NCBI GenBank assembly: GCA_032716605.1
Contig: CM064502.1
Location: forward strand, 33,052,910 to 33,116,909
DNA from: Paralithodes platypus
Lineage: Eukaryota > Arthropoda > Malacostraca > Decapoda > Lithodidae
DNA: 64,000 nucleotides
Reading direction: 5' to 3'
A program made the translations under genes and the position numbers. The notes below the pieces were generated by a model. That model was not told the DNA's origin. It was given only the letters and a program-made list of their open reading frames with translations, and searched no databases. Below are positions 34,170 to 43,348 of this stretch, one piece after another. Every line of letters starts with the position of its first letter. The first letter of the stretch is position 1.

Positions 34170-34599
34170 CCCACTGGACCCCAGCGCCGCAGCATATGCG
34201 TCGGCAATGTATGTAACGCTAAACCCCAGCGCCGCATAGGGTGTGTCATGGTTAATTACTCCGGTCCTATGGCACGTAGAGAGCTCAGATTTGTATGAGA
34301 ACTGGATAAGTATCCCACGCAACAATGCCGATGGTTGATAACCCTCAAAGTCTAGCCGCGTGCGCGTGAACATGCAATAACTTGTTTTGCATGTTTTTGC
34401 CTACCAAATTTCCCCATGTTAATTCCAACTTTCAGGCGCCCCGTAGGACCCTTTAATGACCTAGAGGATCGGGGGTTTTTTTTTTGTGGTTTTCCTTCTT
34501 TTCTAACCCATTCCAGGTGTTTTCTGGAAAACAATTTTTGTTGACAACCTGCTGGGGCTGGAGTGTACATTTATATTATATTGCCTGGGGCTCAGTGGG
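34170..34599. mobile_element. TTAA MITE-3
   Basis: 430 bp between TTAA at 34166-34169 and 34600-34603, within LINE-B. Terminal inverted repeats CCCACTGGACCCCAG and CTGGGGCTCAGTGGG. Contains a duplicated internal motif (ccccagcgccgca at 34180 and 34226). Non-coding. Confidence 0.8.
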
Positions 34600-34624
34600 T
34601 TAACCTAACATTCAGATCAATTAA

Positions 34625-34839
34625 CCACTTGCGAGTTTCGTTCTATAAGGAAGTTGGAGCTGTAGACATCGATATTTAACATTATTACCAGCTAAAATAT
34701 GGTCTTGGTACATTCATAAATACACACAACCCAATTCAACACCCCTTTTATCCATCAAAAACCTACATTATTATTGTATTTTTAATTTATATCAATGTTT
34801 ACGACTCCCACTTCCTTATAGCTTGAAACTTGCAAGTGG
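34625..34839. mobile_element. MITE with long inverted ends and 8-bp target duplication
   Basis: 215 bp flanked by TCAATTAA on both sides (34617-34624, 34840-34847). The termini pair over about 40 bp (CCACTTGCGAGTTTC against its complement GAAACTTGCAAGTGG, then TATAAGGAAGT). An 8-bp duplication fits the hAT group. It interrupts LINE-B. Non-coding. Confidence 0.82.
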
Positions 34840-35291
34840 TCAATTAACTCGCTCTGTTCATTTTCCACATGTACAGACGCCTCTGCACCCTCATACATGC
34901 TCTTAACTGCTTCCAGCAACTTGCCATCTACTCCGTATATTCTCGGTACTTCCCGTGAGGGCAATCGGTACTAAATATGACAAGAATTGCTCACAAGGTG
35001 ATACAAGCATAAAACTTTCCACAATAGTTCACAAAGACCTATTTAACAATTTCAGGGCAGGAGCCACCGAGATTTCAGTGTTGCATAGCAACGGTTGCTA
35101 GGCAAATCATTTCCCTTAGCAACCGGCAGCAACAATGCAGTTTCTGGAAAACTGTGAGGTGCTATGGTTTTTTCTCAACTCCTTGTTCTAAAAAACATGT
35201 AGCATTGCATTTGGAGATCATATACAAGAATTATGTGGCATAAAATCCAATTTAGGGCAAGTCAGGCTATACAAATGCCACTCCTAAAGCT

Positions 35292-36251
35292 TCAGACACT
35301 GTTGTCACAGTCACTTTTGCATTTGCAGTAGGCTGTGCATTTTAGATGCGCATCAACACATTTGCAGTCTGTGCATCCTCCTCGGCAAGAACACTTCAGT
35401 AGTTCTGGGCAGGTTGCACTGGCTTCGGGCAAGTTAGACCACAGAGGCCTCCACTTTTCTGGGCAAGTACATCCCCACTCACTTGGAGAGGGCAACTGTC
35501 GTTCTGGCACCGTGGTGCAGCCCCAGTGGTGCCCACCTTGTAGTACTGCCCTCTTCATGTGTTGCTGTAGAGCAGCCTTGGTTGGAGGTAGACATGATAT
35601 CTGACGTCCTTTGTGGATGAACAGATTCTTTCTGACTTCATTGATGGAACGAGAAGTTGCTGTCCTGTCATAGAGTCGAATGGTGAAGTACTCCAGAGAG
35701 GCCTCAGTCGCTTCACCAATTTGTTCAGGTGCATTGTGCAGCTCATAGAATGTCGCAGTAAATTCATCATGTGCCTCCCACACTTTCCATGCAGTCTTCT
35801 TTCCCACCTGGACCAGATGGGACACGGTATCACAACCTGTATAAGCATGGAACACAGGCAGTCCCAAGGATCTTTCTGTGCCAAGTGAAGCACATATTTC
35901 ATGAGCTGGGATGTACCTAAAGTCCTTTCCACAACCAACGGCAATCCAGAGTTCTATCTGCTGTCTCTGAGCCAGCTGCTGTACGGCTGCCACTGCCAAT
36001 ACTACCACGTCAGTGTCCACAGTTCGAACAAGGATCTTGTGGAAGCCCTGCATAACAGCATCACTGACATGCACCATGATCCTCGAGTCTGCCTCCTCAT
36101 GGTTGCAGGGAGCAATGTTGCTGGTGTCTCGTGTAGGTAAGCATAGCACATTGGCACCATCAGTAACAATGAGAGTCTGGTCTCCTGATGCATTTTCCAG
36201 CAGTTCCTTGTTCAGGAATGTAAACAGGTCTGTCTTGTTGTTGACTCTCAA
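35292..36251 (-). pseudogene. transposon protein, C-terminal part: nuclease-like domain and CXC tail
   Basis: A 319-codon frame. The sequence HEEADSRIMVHVSDAV, TVDTDVVVLAV and FHAYTGCDTVS gives acidic clusters spaced as in PIN/XPG-like nuclease folds found in large transposon-borne proteins. The last about 45 residues have CPELLKCSC-CTDCKC-CTAYCKCKSDC, a CXC (tesmin-like) cysteine module that may bind DNA. The predicted start is not real: it continues from the N-terminal frame 37524-36160 with a frameshift and probably a deletion near 36230. It would be the nuclease or transposase end of the element. Confidence 0.6.
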
Positions 36252-37524
36252 TCAACTTTCTATCTCTGGTTAGTGCATGAGCCTTAAGACCTACATAGAC
36301 GGGTAGTGGCGTTTCACGATCTTTGCTGTGATATACTTGTGGATTTCTCACAGAATCCCTGTGTCTCTTGATGCTGTTGTACACCAACAGCTGAGCAATG
36401 GATAGTATTGGTTGGCTGATAGTTGTGTTGGATGTTTGATCTGTGATGTTTGAACCATTGATAAGCATGCTGACCAGTGACAAAAGGGACCGTGGAACAG
36501 ACTCCACTTGGCTGTTATGGCCAAACGATCCAGAGAATGTTATTTTGTGTGCGAAGATGTCCTGTCGGATCATTTCGGCAATTTGGGTCATCATGACACT
36601 CTGCTCGTCTCGATCAGTCTGGTATCCTTCTCGGAGAATAGAGCCAACATCTTCTTCACAAGCCATGAACACATCTCGTCCTTCTTTGTAAGCTTTCATC
36701 CTTGGGAGATGCATGAGAATGCGGTCTTTCAGATGCTTACTGTTTACTCGTGCAGTAACATCCACTCCAAGTTGATTTAGCCTGTCAGTGTAGAGCTTCA
36801 CAAGATCTGCAAGTCTGAACACCTTCTCATCCTCATCTTGCCTCTTCTCCTCAATGTAGGAAATCAGCTGAGCAATTCCTTTACATGTCTGGTCATCTGA
36901 GGCATCCTGATCCTGTGATACCTTTGCACGTGCTCTATTGTACAGGTTTGTAAGGCAGTTTGCATGATACTTTGCCTCCTGGGCAATAAGGTCTCCTGCA
37001 CTTAATTTTGCAAGAAGATTTTCATCTTGTAGATCATGTGCGCATTTCCTCACACGAAAATCTAGTTGAAATGTACAGACTTCGCGGAGGTTCTCCTTTG
37101 TTTGCTGCTGGGAACAAAAGAAGCATTTGGGACAATTGCTGCCAACTGTTCCACTTGAGGCAGTATCACCACCACTGCTAGTGCTACGTGTGAAAATTCG
37201 TTTTGAAGCAGTCCCATCTTCCTCAGACTTGTGCTTTCGTATTGCGCGTTCCAGTTTGGTATGTGAAAACTTCTGATAACAAGATTTGTGCCACTTTGCA
37301 TTCTGTTCTTTCAATGTTAATTGAATACCATTCCCATGGTCAAGTCGTGCCAGATTGATTTTGATTGGCATTGAGTCAAGGTTACTAAACTGTGTGATGT
37401 TGTCTACTATGGTTTCATAGCCTCTGTCAGTTGGTGATATGAGAGACTCTTTGGTGTCCAGTTGACAAAAAACACAGATAGTCCAATCAGTTGCTTGAAC
37501 AGATGAAGATGAGGCACTGACCAT
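36160..37524 (-). pseudogene. transposon protein, N-terminal part: zinc-finger-like, helical
   Basis: A 454-codon frame starting at Met 37524, about 590 bp inside the right inverted repeat. Cys/His pairs suggest two zinc-binding units: CVFCQLDT ... WHKSCYQKF (about residues 17-85) and CPKCFFC ... CTFQLDF...YHANC (about 133-193). The centre is helical and charged. The true frame appears to end near KLIES; the last about 25 residues are a frameshifted tail before 36160. Together with 35292-36251 it looks like one broken gene. No host role is implied. Confidence 0.6.
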
Positions 37525-39170
37525 TTCTGTGAATATTCAGTACGTCTTGACTATCACTGTGCGCAGATCAAATATATCAAACTTGCTGAAACTGGAAACA
37601 AAATATGATTAAGGCCGAGGGTTTATCCTTTTACCACCTTTATCAAATACATCTGTTGCACACATTCCTTTATGGGATACAACTAGGTTCAGTTTCCCTA
37701 CACCTAGCCCGATCGTTCATCCAGTGCAATTTAAGTCCCGTGCGATCTGTACACCTTCCGGGTAATTCTTAAGCCCCGTTACCCTTGGCTCGGCTCTCCC
37801 GCGCTGGCACATCCTGTCAATTCAGGCGCGGCTATCTAACTACATCTACCAACTACAAACTACAGTTTAGTAGCTAGTGAATTTGGGGCTGTTAGATAGC
37901 ATTTGGGACACTGATCTAGATATACTAGTACTTATTAAAGTACTAATATATCTAGATCAGCTGGCACTGAACCCCATGCTGAGTTACACAGCAGTGATGT
38001 CACCAGTGTGCCCTGGTTGTGTGCTGACATTCACTCTATTATATAGATATATATGCTTTTATACATCTTTTGAACCATTTTAGGAGTGAATATAGGAAAA
38101 TAAATAAAAGTACAAAGTCATAACACTTCATAGTAGTTCAGAAACTGCATCGTTGCTGCCGGTTGCTAAGGAAAATGCTTTGCCTAGCAACCGTTGCTAT
38201 GCAATACAGAAATCTTGGTGGCTCCTGCTCTGAAATTGTAAAGTAGGTCCTTGTGAACATTTCCGGGAAGTTTCATGCTTGTATCACCTTGTGAGCAATT
38301 CTTGCACCCATTTCCTTGACCACACAGACCTTCTCTATCAACTCTGCCCTAGGCCTTCTCCATGTCCATAAAGGCAGCATACAACCATTGTCCCTTCTCC
38401 AGATATATCTCTACAACACATTTCAAAGCAAAAATCTGGTCTACTCATCATCTTCTCTTCCTAAACCTGCCGTGCTCATCACCTACCCATTTTTCCGTTC
38501 TTGCTGTTACTCTCTCGATTACTATCCTACTGTACATCTCCCTTGCTACACTTGGAAGACATATCCCTCAGTGGTTACAACACTCTTCTCTTTCCCCTTT
38601 ACTCTTATACAGGGGGATTATTAATCTATTATGCCTGTCATTCACTCGTAAGGTGCACTACCCTTCTCTCATGCTAGTTTACACATTTTCCATACTCATT
38701 CAATCACTATCTCACCACCATACCTCATCATTTCCCCACACACTCCATCTATTCCTGATGCTTTCCCCATCTCCACTCTATTCAAGGCTTCATACACTTC
38801 TGACCTCCTGATCCCCACCTCCTCCTTAACTACTTATCTTCTTCTCCCTCCCATACCCCATCCAACTATGTTTGCTGGCGTTTCATTCCTTACATTCAAC
38901 AATTCGTTGAAGTACTCCCTCCATCTCTCGCCTCTCTCTTGCTTATCGACTAACACCCACCCATTCTATCTTCCACATCCTTACTACTTCCCTTGCTACC
39001 CTCCCTAACTCTCTTGACCTCTTTCCAGACCAGTTTCTTGCACTCCCTCCATTTTGCACTTAAATTCCTTCCAAATTCCTCAACTACGCTTCTCTTACTT
39101 TCCTTCAACCTTTGTTATAATACATCAGTACTTTATTGGTGTTAGGTAACAATTTGGTAACTGTTGACAG

Positions 39171-39341
39171 GATAAGACTGTGTGGAGGAGCTTGATTAAT
39201 GCAGTATATGGTGAAGCAGTATATTGGATTCAACAAGACCAAGGTCACCTTCGCTGCTCCAAGATATCATTTGATAAAAATCAAGTATACTTCCACTGCC
39301 TTCGGGATGAACCTCCACCTTCCCATGTTCGAACACTGGCA
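39171..39341 (+). CDS. exon C: 57-residue segment before the cyclophilin domain
   Basis: The acceptor ctgttgacag ends at 39170 and the donor gtaagt begins at 39342. The 171 bp are open in phase 0 at both ends, matching exons B and D. The peptide begins DKTVWRSL and contains AVYWIQQDQGH, RCSKISF and FHCLRDEPPPS: alternating hydrophobic and charged residues suggest a small beta-rich unit that leads into the cyclophilin fold. I do not recognise a named domain. LINE-B ends only about 55 bp upstream. Exact splice motifs and phase agreement make it credible despite its small size. Confidence 0.72.
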
Positions 39342-41078
39342 GTAAGTTCAATATCAGTTGTACCTTTTTTTATTTCATTAACAATGTGAGTATCAAGAAT
39401 ATGTATATATACAATGGTTTAAATTTCCATTCCATTCCATTGTAATGGTTCAGATGGGGTTGCCCTTCAGAAGTTAGAGTGTAGCACAGTAGTACAATAC
39501 CATTACAAGATTTTAGTGTATTGGATGACCGTTGGGTTCGTACTTACACCATCCCACCTATTAGTTCCCTTGTGCGACACACAGTAGGATTATGTGCAAC
39601 ATATTCTTTTTCCTCCACTAAATGTGAAGGCCCCCTTACCCCCAGGGTGGGAGGGATGACTGTGGAGAATTCTTCGAATCTCCTGAGCTTATAACTATAG
39701 TTAAGGGACCCACAGAATGCTGGACAATGGCAGCATGATATGCAGGGCATGTGCAGGGAGCTATTAGTTAACTGGATGAATGATGATAATTGTTAGGAGA
39801 AAAATGTTGGGTGATCCTGGATTAAAAAGTATTAACCCATTAATTGGCAACCGTCCTCAATAGATCCAGAGCATAAACAAGCATTAAAACACCCCAGTGA
39901 CACTCAAAACACAGTAATTCGTGATTAGGTGAGATAATTCCCCTCCATTACTTACTACCACTCCTACATATGTGCCCCCTCCCCCCCTTTTCCCCCCCTC
40001 CTCAATTATCGGCAATTTTTCATCTTATTCCCCCTTTTATCGAGTAATTTTCAGTGCACATTTCCCTTATGCGGTCTCTTTAACAGCTAGAGAACCTTGC
40101 AACACCAAGACTTCTACTCAGAACCGTCAGTGTCTCTCTAGAGCTCGGGAGGTAAGGATATTCCCCTTCCTGGTTCTCGCCTCATGATACGACCGGACGG
40201 CAGTCATACGTCTTTTTCACCCCCCAAATGCTATTCCCACTTCTTATATTGCTCCTAAATGTTCATGTTCATATTAAAAGCAAAATAGGCGCATATGGAT
40301 AAGTAATATTTATATATATGGTAAATATGAAGATTTTCGTCGGAATAGAACCAAATACCTTCGCATGGCGGGACCCTTTGAACTACCATAGCTTTGTGCT
40401 TTACGAGTTAAGAGTCGAACTGTTATCTGCAGTATATGGGAAGGAAGATGATTCCACTATTGGATGCTGTGGAGAAAAAATTAGCATCTAAATATGTGGG
40501 TACTTATCTGATATATGTGGTATTTTAGGTTGTGACTTGCCTCTTGTAGATTGTGCATTTGTAGGATGTAAATACTTGTCTTTATCTATGTCCATTAAGT
40601 GGTTTGTAAGTTAGTAAAATATTTGTTATCTGTGTATATGACTTCTTGTCCGTTTGTCCAGTGTATATGAGTAATAATAGCAATTATCTTATTACTACTA
40701 CTACTACTAATAATAATAATACATGTGTAGTTATATTACTGATGGTAATGGTAATGATAGTAATACTAATAACAATAAAACTAATAGGAGAGAGAGGATA
40801 AGTACAAATGCAACAGCATATGTCTATACATATTTAATCTATCCATTGCTATTAGCATAATTCATACACTCATGCACACACATACTCGGGAGACGCTCCT
40901 CCCATTAAGACTTCCTTATAAATGTACCCCCCCGCCCCCTCCCCCCTCCCACCATGAAGGAAATTGTGGAAAATTGTTTGGTGTATGCCATTGTCCTGAT
41001 GAAGTTATATGGGAAACGTTGTCAATAACGTGCTCCTCCTCAGATGGTGCTTGTATAATTATATTGTTTGTGTTGCAG
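39342..41078. other. intron 3
   Basis: Begins gtaagt and ends tttgtgttgcag. Contains a reverse-oriented E2-like repeat (39832-about 40380) and short trinucleotide runs (tactactac, aataataat) at 40694-40720. The reading frame open upstream of 41079 (from 40872) is intron read-through. Confidence 0.7.
39832..40380 (-). repeat. E2-type TTAA element, copy 3, reversed and decayed
   Basis: Starts TTAACCCATTAATTGGCAAC. Contains a C-rich run (39974-40010), the complement of the poly-G in E2, and ggcgcatatggataagtaata at 40287, the complement of the E2 block at 1216-1234. The right terminus is not clear. Confidence 0.5.
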
Positions 41079-41600
41079 GTGAGTGAAGTGTTGGGCTTGA
41101 TGGAGCCTTCCTTCATCGTGACCTTCTTGGACCTGTCTTGGGGAGGGTCAACAAGAGGAAGGGTTCACATCAGGTTAAGGTCTAACAATACCCTGGCAAC
41201 ACAATTTATGTTGCTGTGTACCGGCCAGCGGGGACACTCATACCGTAACACTGTACTACTGAAGGTAGTGAACAAAGGTACGCCTCTCGAGAGGGTGGTA
41301 GGTGGAGACTACCAGTACAACAATGGTAAAGGAGGGGTTTCACTACTGACTCACTCTGTAACCAATGACGACTACCCTGTGTCACCCAAGGCAGGGACAG
41401 TGTTCTCAGGGTATAATCCAAGCCGTAAAGCGCAGAGTTCCCAGTTTTGTATCACCACCAAAGACCGTGTTGATGGCATAGGCTGGATTTTGGTCTTTGG
41501 TGATGTTGATAGTGGTTTGGAGGTGGTGGAGGCAGCAATCAACCATAGTAATGTAACAGATGTCACTGTGGTTGACTGTGGTGTTGTACTGTCTCTATAG
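41079..41600 (+). CDS. exon D: cyclophilin-type domain, C-terminus and stop
   Basis: The acceptor tttgtgttgcag ends at 41078. 173 codons in phase 0 run to TAG at 41598-41600. The fold signature matches cyclophilins from end to end: FIVTFLDLSWGGSTRGRVHIRL, FMLLCTGQRGHSY, VVGGDYQYNNGKGG, SSQFCITT, ILVFGDVDSGLEVVEAAI, VTVVDCGVVL. Length is close to cyclophilin A (165 residues). Key residues are changed: the Arg of FHRVIP is Lys (LLKVV), the Gln before GGD is Val, the second Phe of QFF is Cys, and the Trp of the WLDG loop is Arg. Prolyl isomerase activity and cyclosporin binding are therefore doubtful; a protein-recognition role is inferred. Confidence 0.85.
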   Translation: MSEVLGLMEPSFIVTFLDLSWGGSTRGRVHIRLRSNNTLATQFMLLCTGQRGHSYRNTVLLKVVNKGTPLERVVGGDYQYNNGKGGVSLLTHSVTNDDYPVSPKAGTVFSGYNPSRKAQSSQFCITTKDRVDGIGWILVFGDVDSGLEVVEAAINHSNVTDVTVVDCGVVLSL

Positions 41601-41601
41601 T

Positions 41602-41692
41602 TATTGTTGATAGTGGTCTGGAGGTGGTTAAGGTAGCAATCAACCACAGTTGCATAACATATGTCACTGTGGTGTTGTACTGTCTCTATAGT
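41602..41692 (+). repeat. duplicated copy of the end of the coding sequence in the 3' UTR
   Basis: The stretch gttgatagtggtctggaggtgg...gtgttgtactgtctctatag repeats the last about 95 coding bases and stop (41506-41600), with scattered substitutions and one 7-base deletion. It lies directly after the real stop, so it is untranslated. Confidence 0.88.
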
Positions 41693-41695
41693 TCT

Positions 41696-41762
41696 TGTTG
41701 TCAATCCCCCAGCTGTCTGACCGAGCAGGCCCAAGGTCCCGAGCATGGGCATGACCATAACT
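41696..41762 (-). repeat. SINE-3 3'-end fragment
   Basis: The minus-strand reading ctcgggaccttgggcctgctcggtcag matches 44567-44595 of the full SINE-3 copy. Fragment only. Confidence 0.6.
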
Positions 41763-41842
41763 GAGCTCTAGTTATTGTTGATACCAGAATACACTTCAAT
41801 ATATACAAATATTAATAATATTTATCTGTAACATTACAGCTT

Positions 41843-42215
41843 TTAACACGATGACATAATTTTCATCTTATTCTGGTAACCATTAGATGATTATCTTTAG
41901 CTTATAATATACCTCTAAGACTCATAGGGGTAAATACAATTATCTTTAGCTTATAATATACCTCTAAGACTCATAGGGGTAAATACAATTATTCTGGTAA
42001 CCATTAGATGATTATCTTTAGCTTATAATATACCTGTAAGACTCATAGGGGTAAATACAATTATCTTTAGCTTATAATATACCTGTAAGACTCATAGGGG
42101 TAAATACAATTATTCTGGTAACCATTAGATGATTATCTTTAGCTTATAATATACCTCCAAGACTCATAGGGGTAAATACAATTTCAATAAACCCTCTTAA
42201 TACCATAGGTTCTTC
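41843..42215. repeat. MITE-4-like element with internal tandem repeats
   Basis: Starts TTAACACGATGACATAATTTTC, comparable with the MITE-4 copy at 43345. Within it, a 121-bp unit beginning attctggtaaccattag is repeated at 41870, 41991 and 42112 (array 41870-42183). Each unit contains the shorter block atctttagcttataatatacc once or twice. An AATAAA at 42186-42191 could serve as the polyadenylation signal of the upstream gene, about 590 bp past the stop; this is unproven. Confidence 0.7.
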
Positions 42216-42219
42216 TTAA

Positions 42220-42423
42220 CCCCTTCTGTACCGGTGCCGTCCTTTTAACTTTATTCTGGCTACTATTGGACGATTTTATTTAGTTTGAAAAATGTATCCA
42301 GCAATTAACAGGCTTCTAATTATCTCACTTAACCCTTTTTACTACCACAGATGTTTCTTAAGCTTCACAAAATTGTCTAATTATAGCTAGAATAACATTA
42401 GAAAGATGTCGGTATAGAAGGGG
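42220..42423. mobile_element. TTAA MITE-4, copy
   Basis: 204 bp between TTAA at 42216-42219 and 42424-42427. Inverted ends CCCCTTCTGTACCGG and CCGGTATAGAAGGGG-like (right end ggtatagaagggg). Related stretches lie at 42575-42790, 43349-43555 and 61740-61895. Confidence 0.75.
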
Positions 42424-42574
42424 TTAAGCTTCATAAAACTGTTTAATTTTAGCCTGAATAAAAAGCTAATGAAGCATCATCGTGCTGAAGGGGATAACAA
42501 AAGCTTCATAATGTTATATTGTTGGATTAATGTATTACTGTATAGGAAAGTATTACCCAACTCTCTTTTGTTAA

Positions 42575-42790
42575 CTCTTTGAAGATTATGACACATTTTG
42601 ACAGTCTATTCTGGCTGTCATTATATGATTTTACGCAAGTTAAGAACGATCTATTGGATTCTAAAGAGTAAAAGTTTTCTCAATTAACCTCTGACTTCCA
42701 TAAACCCTTCCTAATCTGAGTGAAATCAGTCTAATAGCCCGAAAACAGAAAAAAATGCGTCATTGTATCTTCTAAGAGATAAGTCAAATT
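42575..42790. repeat. decayed MITE-4-like repeat
   Basis: Begins gttaactctttgaagattatgacac and includes tattctggctgtcattatatgatttta, parallel to the interior of the other MITE-4 copies, but the ends are no longer clean. Confidence 0.45.
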
Positions 42791-43344
42791 TAATGAGTAG
42801 ACTATATTTTGTCCAAGCTTTTCTTGACATCCATATATAGTCAAGAGGGACCAATTAGTATTAGCAGCGTATTACAGTACTATTTATCCAATGTTCCCTT
42901 TATAGTACCATTCTTTGTAACTTTGAAATACAGTTTTGTAATACATATATTTTGTTCTTGATCCAGATTGTATGCTTTTATTGATGATTGATTGATGGGT
43001 TTTTTTTTTACCACCATGCACTCCCTGCTCAATACCTGGGCTAGGGTGGGTGCCCTGATGTATCAGGACTTCAGTGAACAGTTGCCACATAATGTTTATG
43101 TACTACTTTTCCTACTTTGGGAGCGGGAAGCTAGGGATCCTCCTTCCTTTGTAAAATTTACCTACTAGACGAGATAGAGAAATGGGCGAGGGAACGCGAA
43201 AGTGGTCTGGAACCCTAAGAATTGGAATATTAAATGTTGTTTCTGTTCGGGCTCTGTCTCGAGTCGACCATCCCCCAGCTATCGGTTATGTGCCTGAGTA
43301 CATAAATACATACATTATATATATATTTGTTTTTGTTTTTCCAT
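42791..43344. other. no gene; possible LINE endonuclease scrap
   Basis: AT-rich. At 43182-43260 a short frame reads WSGTLRIGILNVVSVRALSR, resembling the start of RTE-type endonucleases (LRIGTLNVGS-like). Too short to classify. Confidence 0.35.
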
Positions 43345-43348
43345 TTAA

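Larger units (their letters stand above)
34981..38304 (-). mobile_element. 3.3-kb DNA transposon with about 185-bp inverted repeats
   Basis: The left end caagaattgctcacaaggtg (34981-35000) and right end caccttgtgagcaattcttg (38285-38304) are exact complements. Similarity continues inward about 185 bp on each side, including the paired agcaaccgttgct and gcaaccggcagcaac motifs. Inside, on the minus strand, are two long frames (37524-36160 and 36251-35292). The element lies within LINE-B copy 3. The proteins resemble those of large animal transposons with a PIN/XPG-like nuclease and Cys-rich CXC tail. The Academ superfamily is my tentative guess, not proven. Confidence 0.7.
33251..39115 (-). mobile_element. 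LINE-B copy 3, rearranged and four times interrupted
   Basis: LINE-B sequence appears in pieces: 33251-33301 and 33878-33985 in plus orientation (downstream RT region), then 33986-34169, 34600-34624, 34840-34980 and 38305-39115 in minus orientation. The minus pieces join in order to the RT and linker of copy 1. A small inversion therefore occurred near 33985. Insertions: LTR-like element (33302-33877), MITE-3 (34170-34599), an 8-bp-TSD MITE (34625-34839) and a 3.3-kb DNA transposon (34981-38304). Its right edge lies about 55 bp before exon C. Confidence 0.75.
3950..41600 (+). other. gene model: RING - coiled coil - cyclophilin-like protein
   Basis: Four exons (3950-4708, about 20326-20748, 39171-39341, 41079-41600) join in a single frame. 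Exons A, B and C end after a complete codon immediately before gtaagt, and exons B to D can all be opened in phase 0. The product is about 624 residues from the first visible codon: C3HC4 RING (residues 6-48), coiled coil (about 118-218), a helical segment with a 10-residue repeat linker, a 57-residue segment rich in aromatic and charged residues, then a cyclophilin-type domain. The RING predicts ubiquitin E3 ligase activity. The C-terminal domain would recruit a target. No B-box is seen. Introns are about 15.6, 18.4 and 1.7 kb and full of transposons. The exon encoding the initiator Met is not found. Joining the exons is inference, since no transcript is available. Confidence 0.75.

Noticed and set aside
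35335..35604. Plus-strand Cys-rich frame
   Set aside because: Antisense of the CXC tail of the transposon protein.
40872..41078. Upstream half of the open frame leading into exon D
   Set aside because: It precedes a good acceptor (tttgtgttgcag), is Pro- and Cys-rich low complexity, and shows no cyclophilin similarity; it is intron read-through.
41870..42183. Regular direct repeats, considered as a CRISPR-like array
   Set aside because: Units are contiguous 121-bp tandem repeats without unique spacers, in a eukaryotic MITE.
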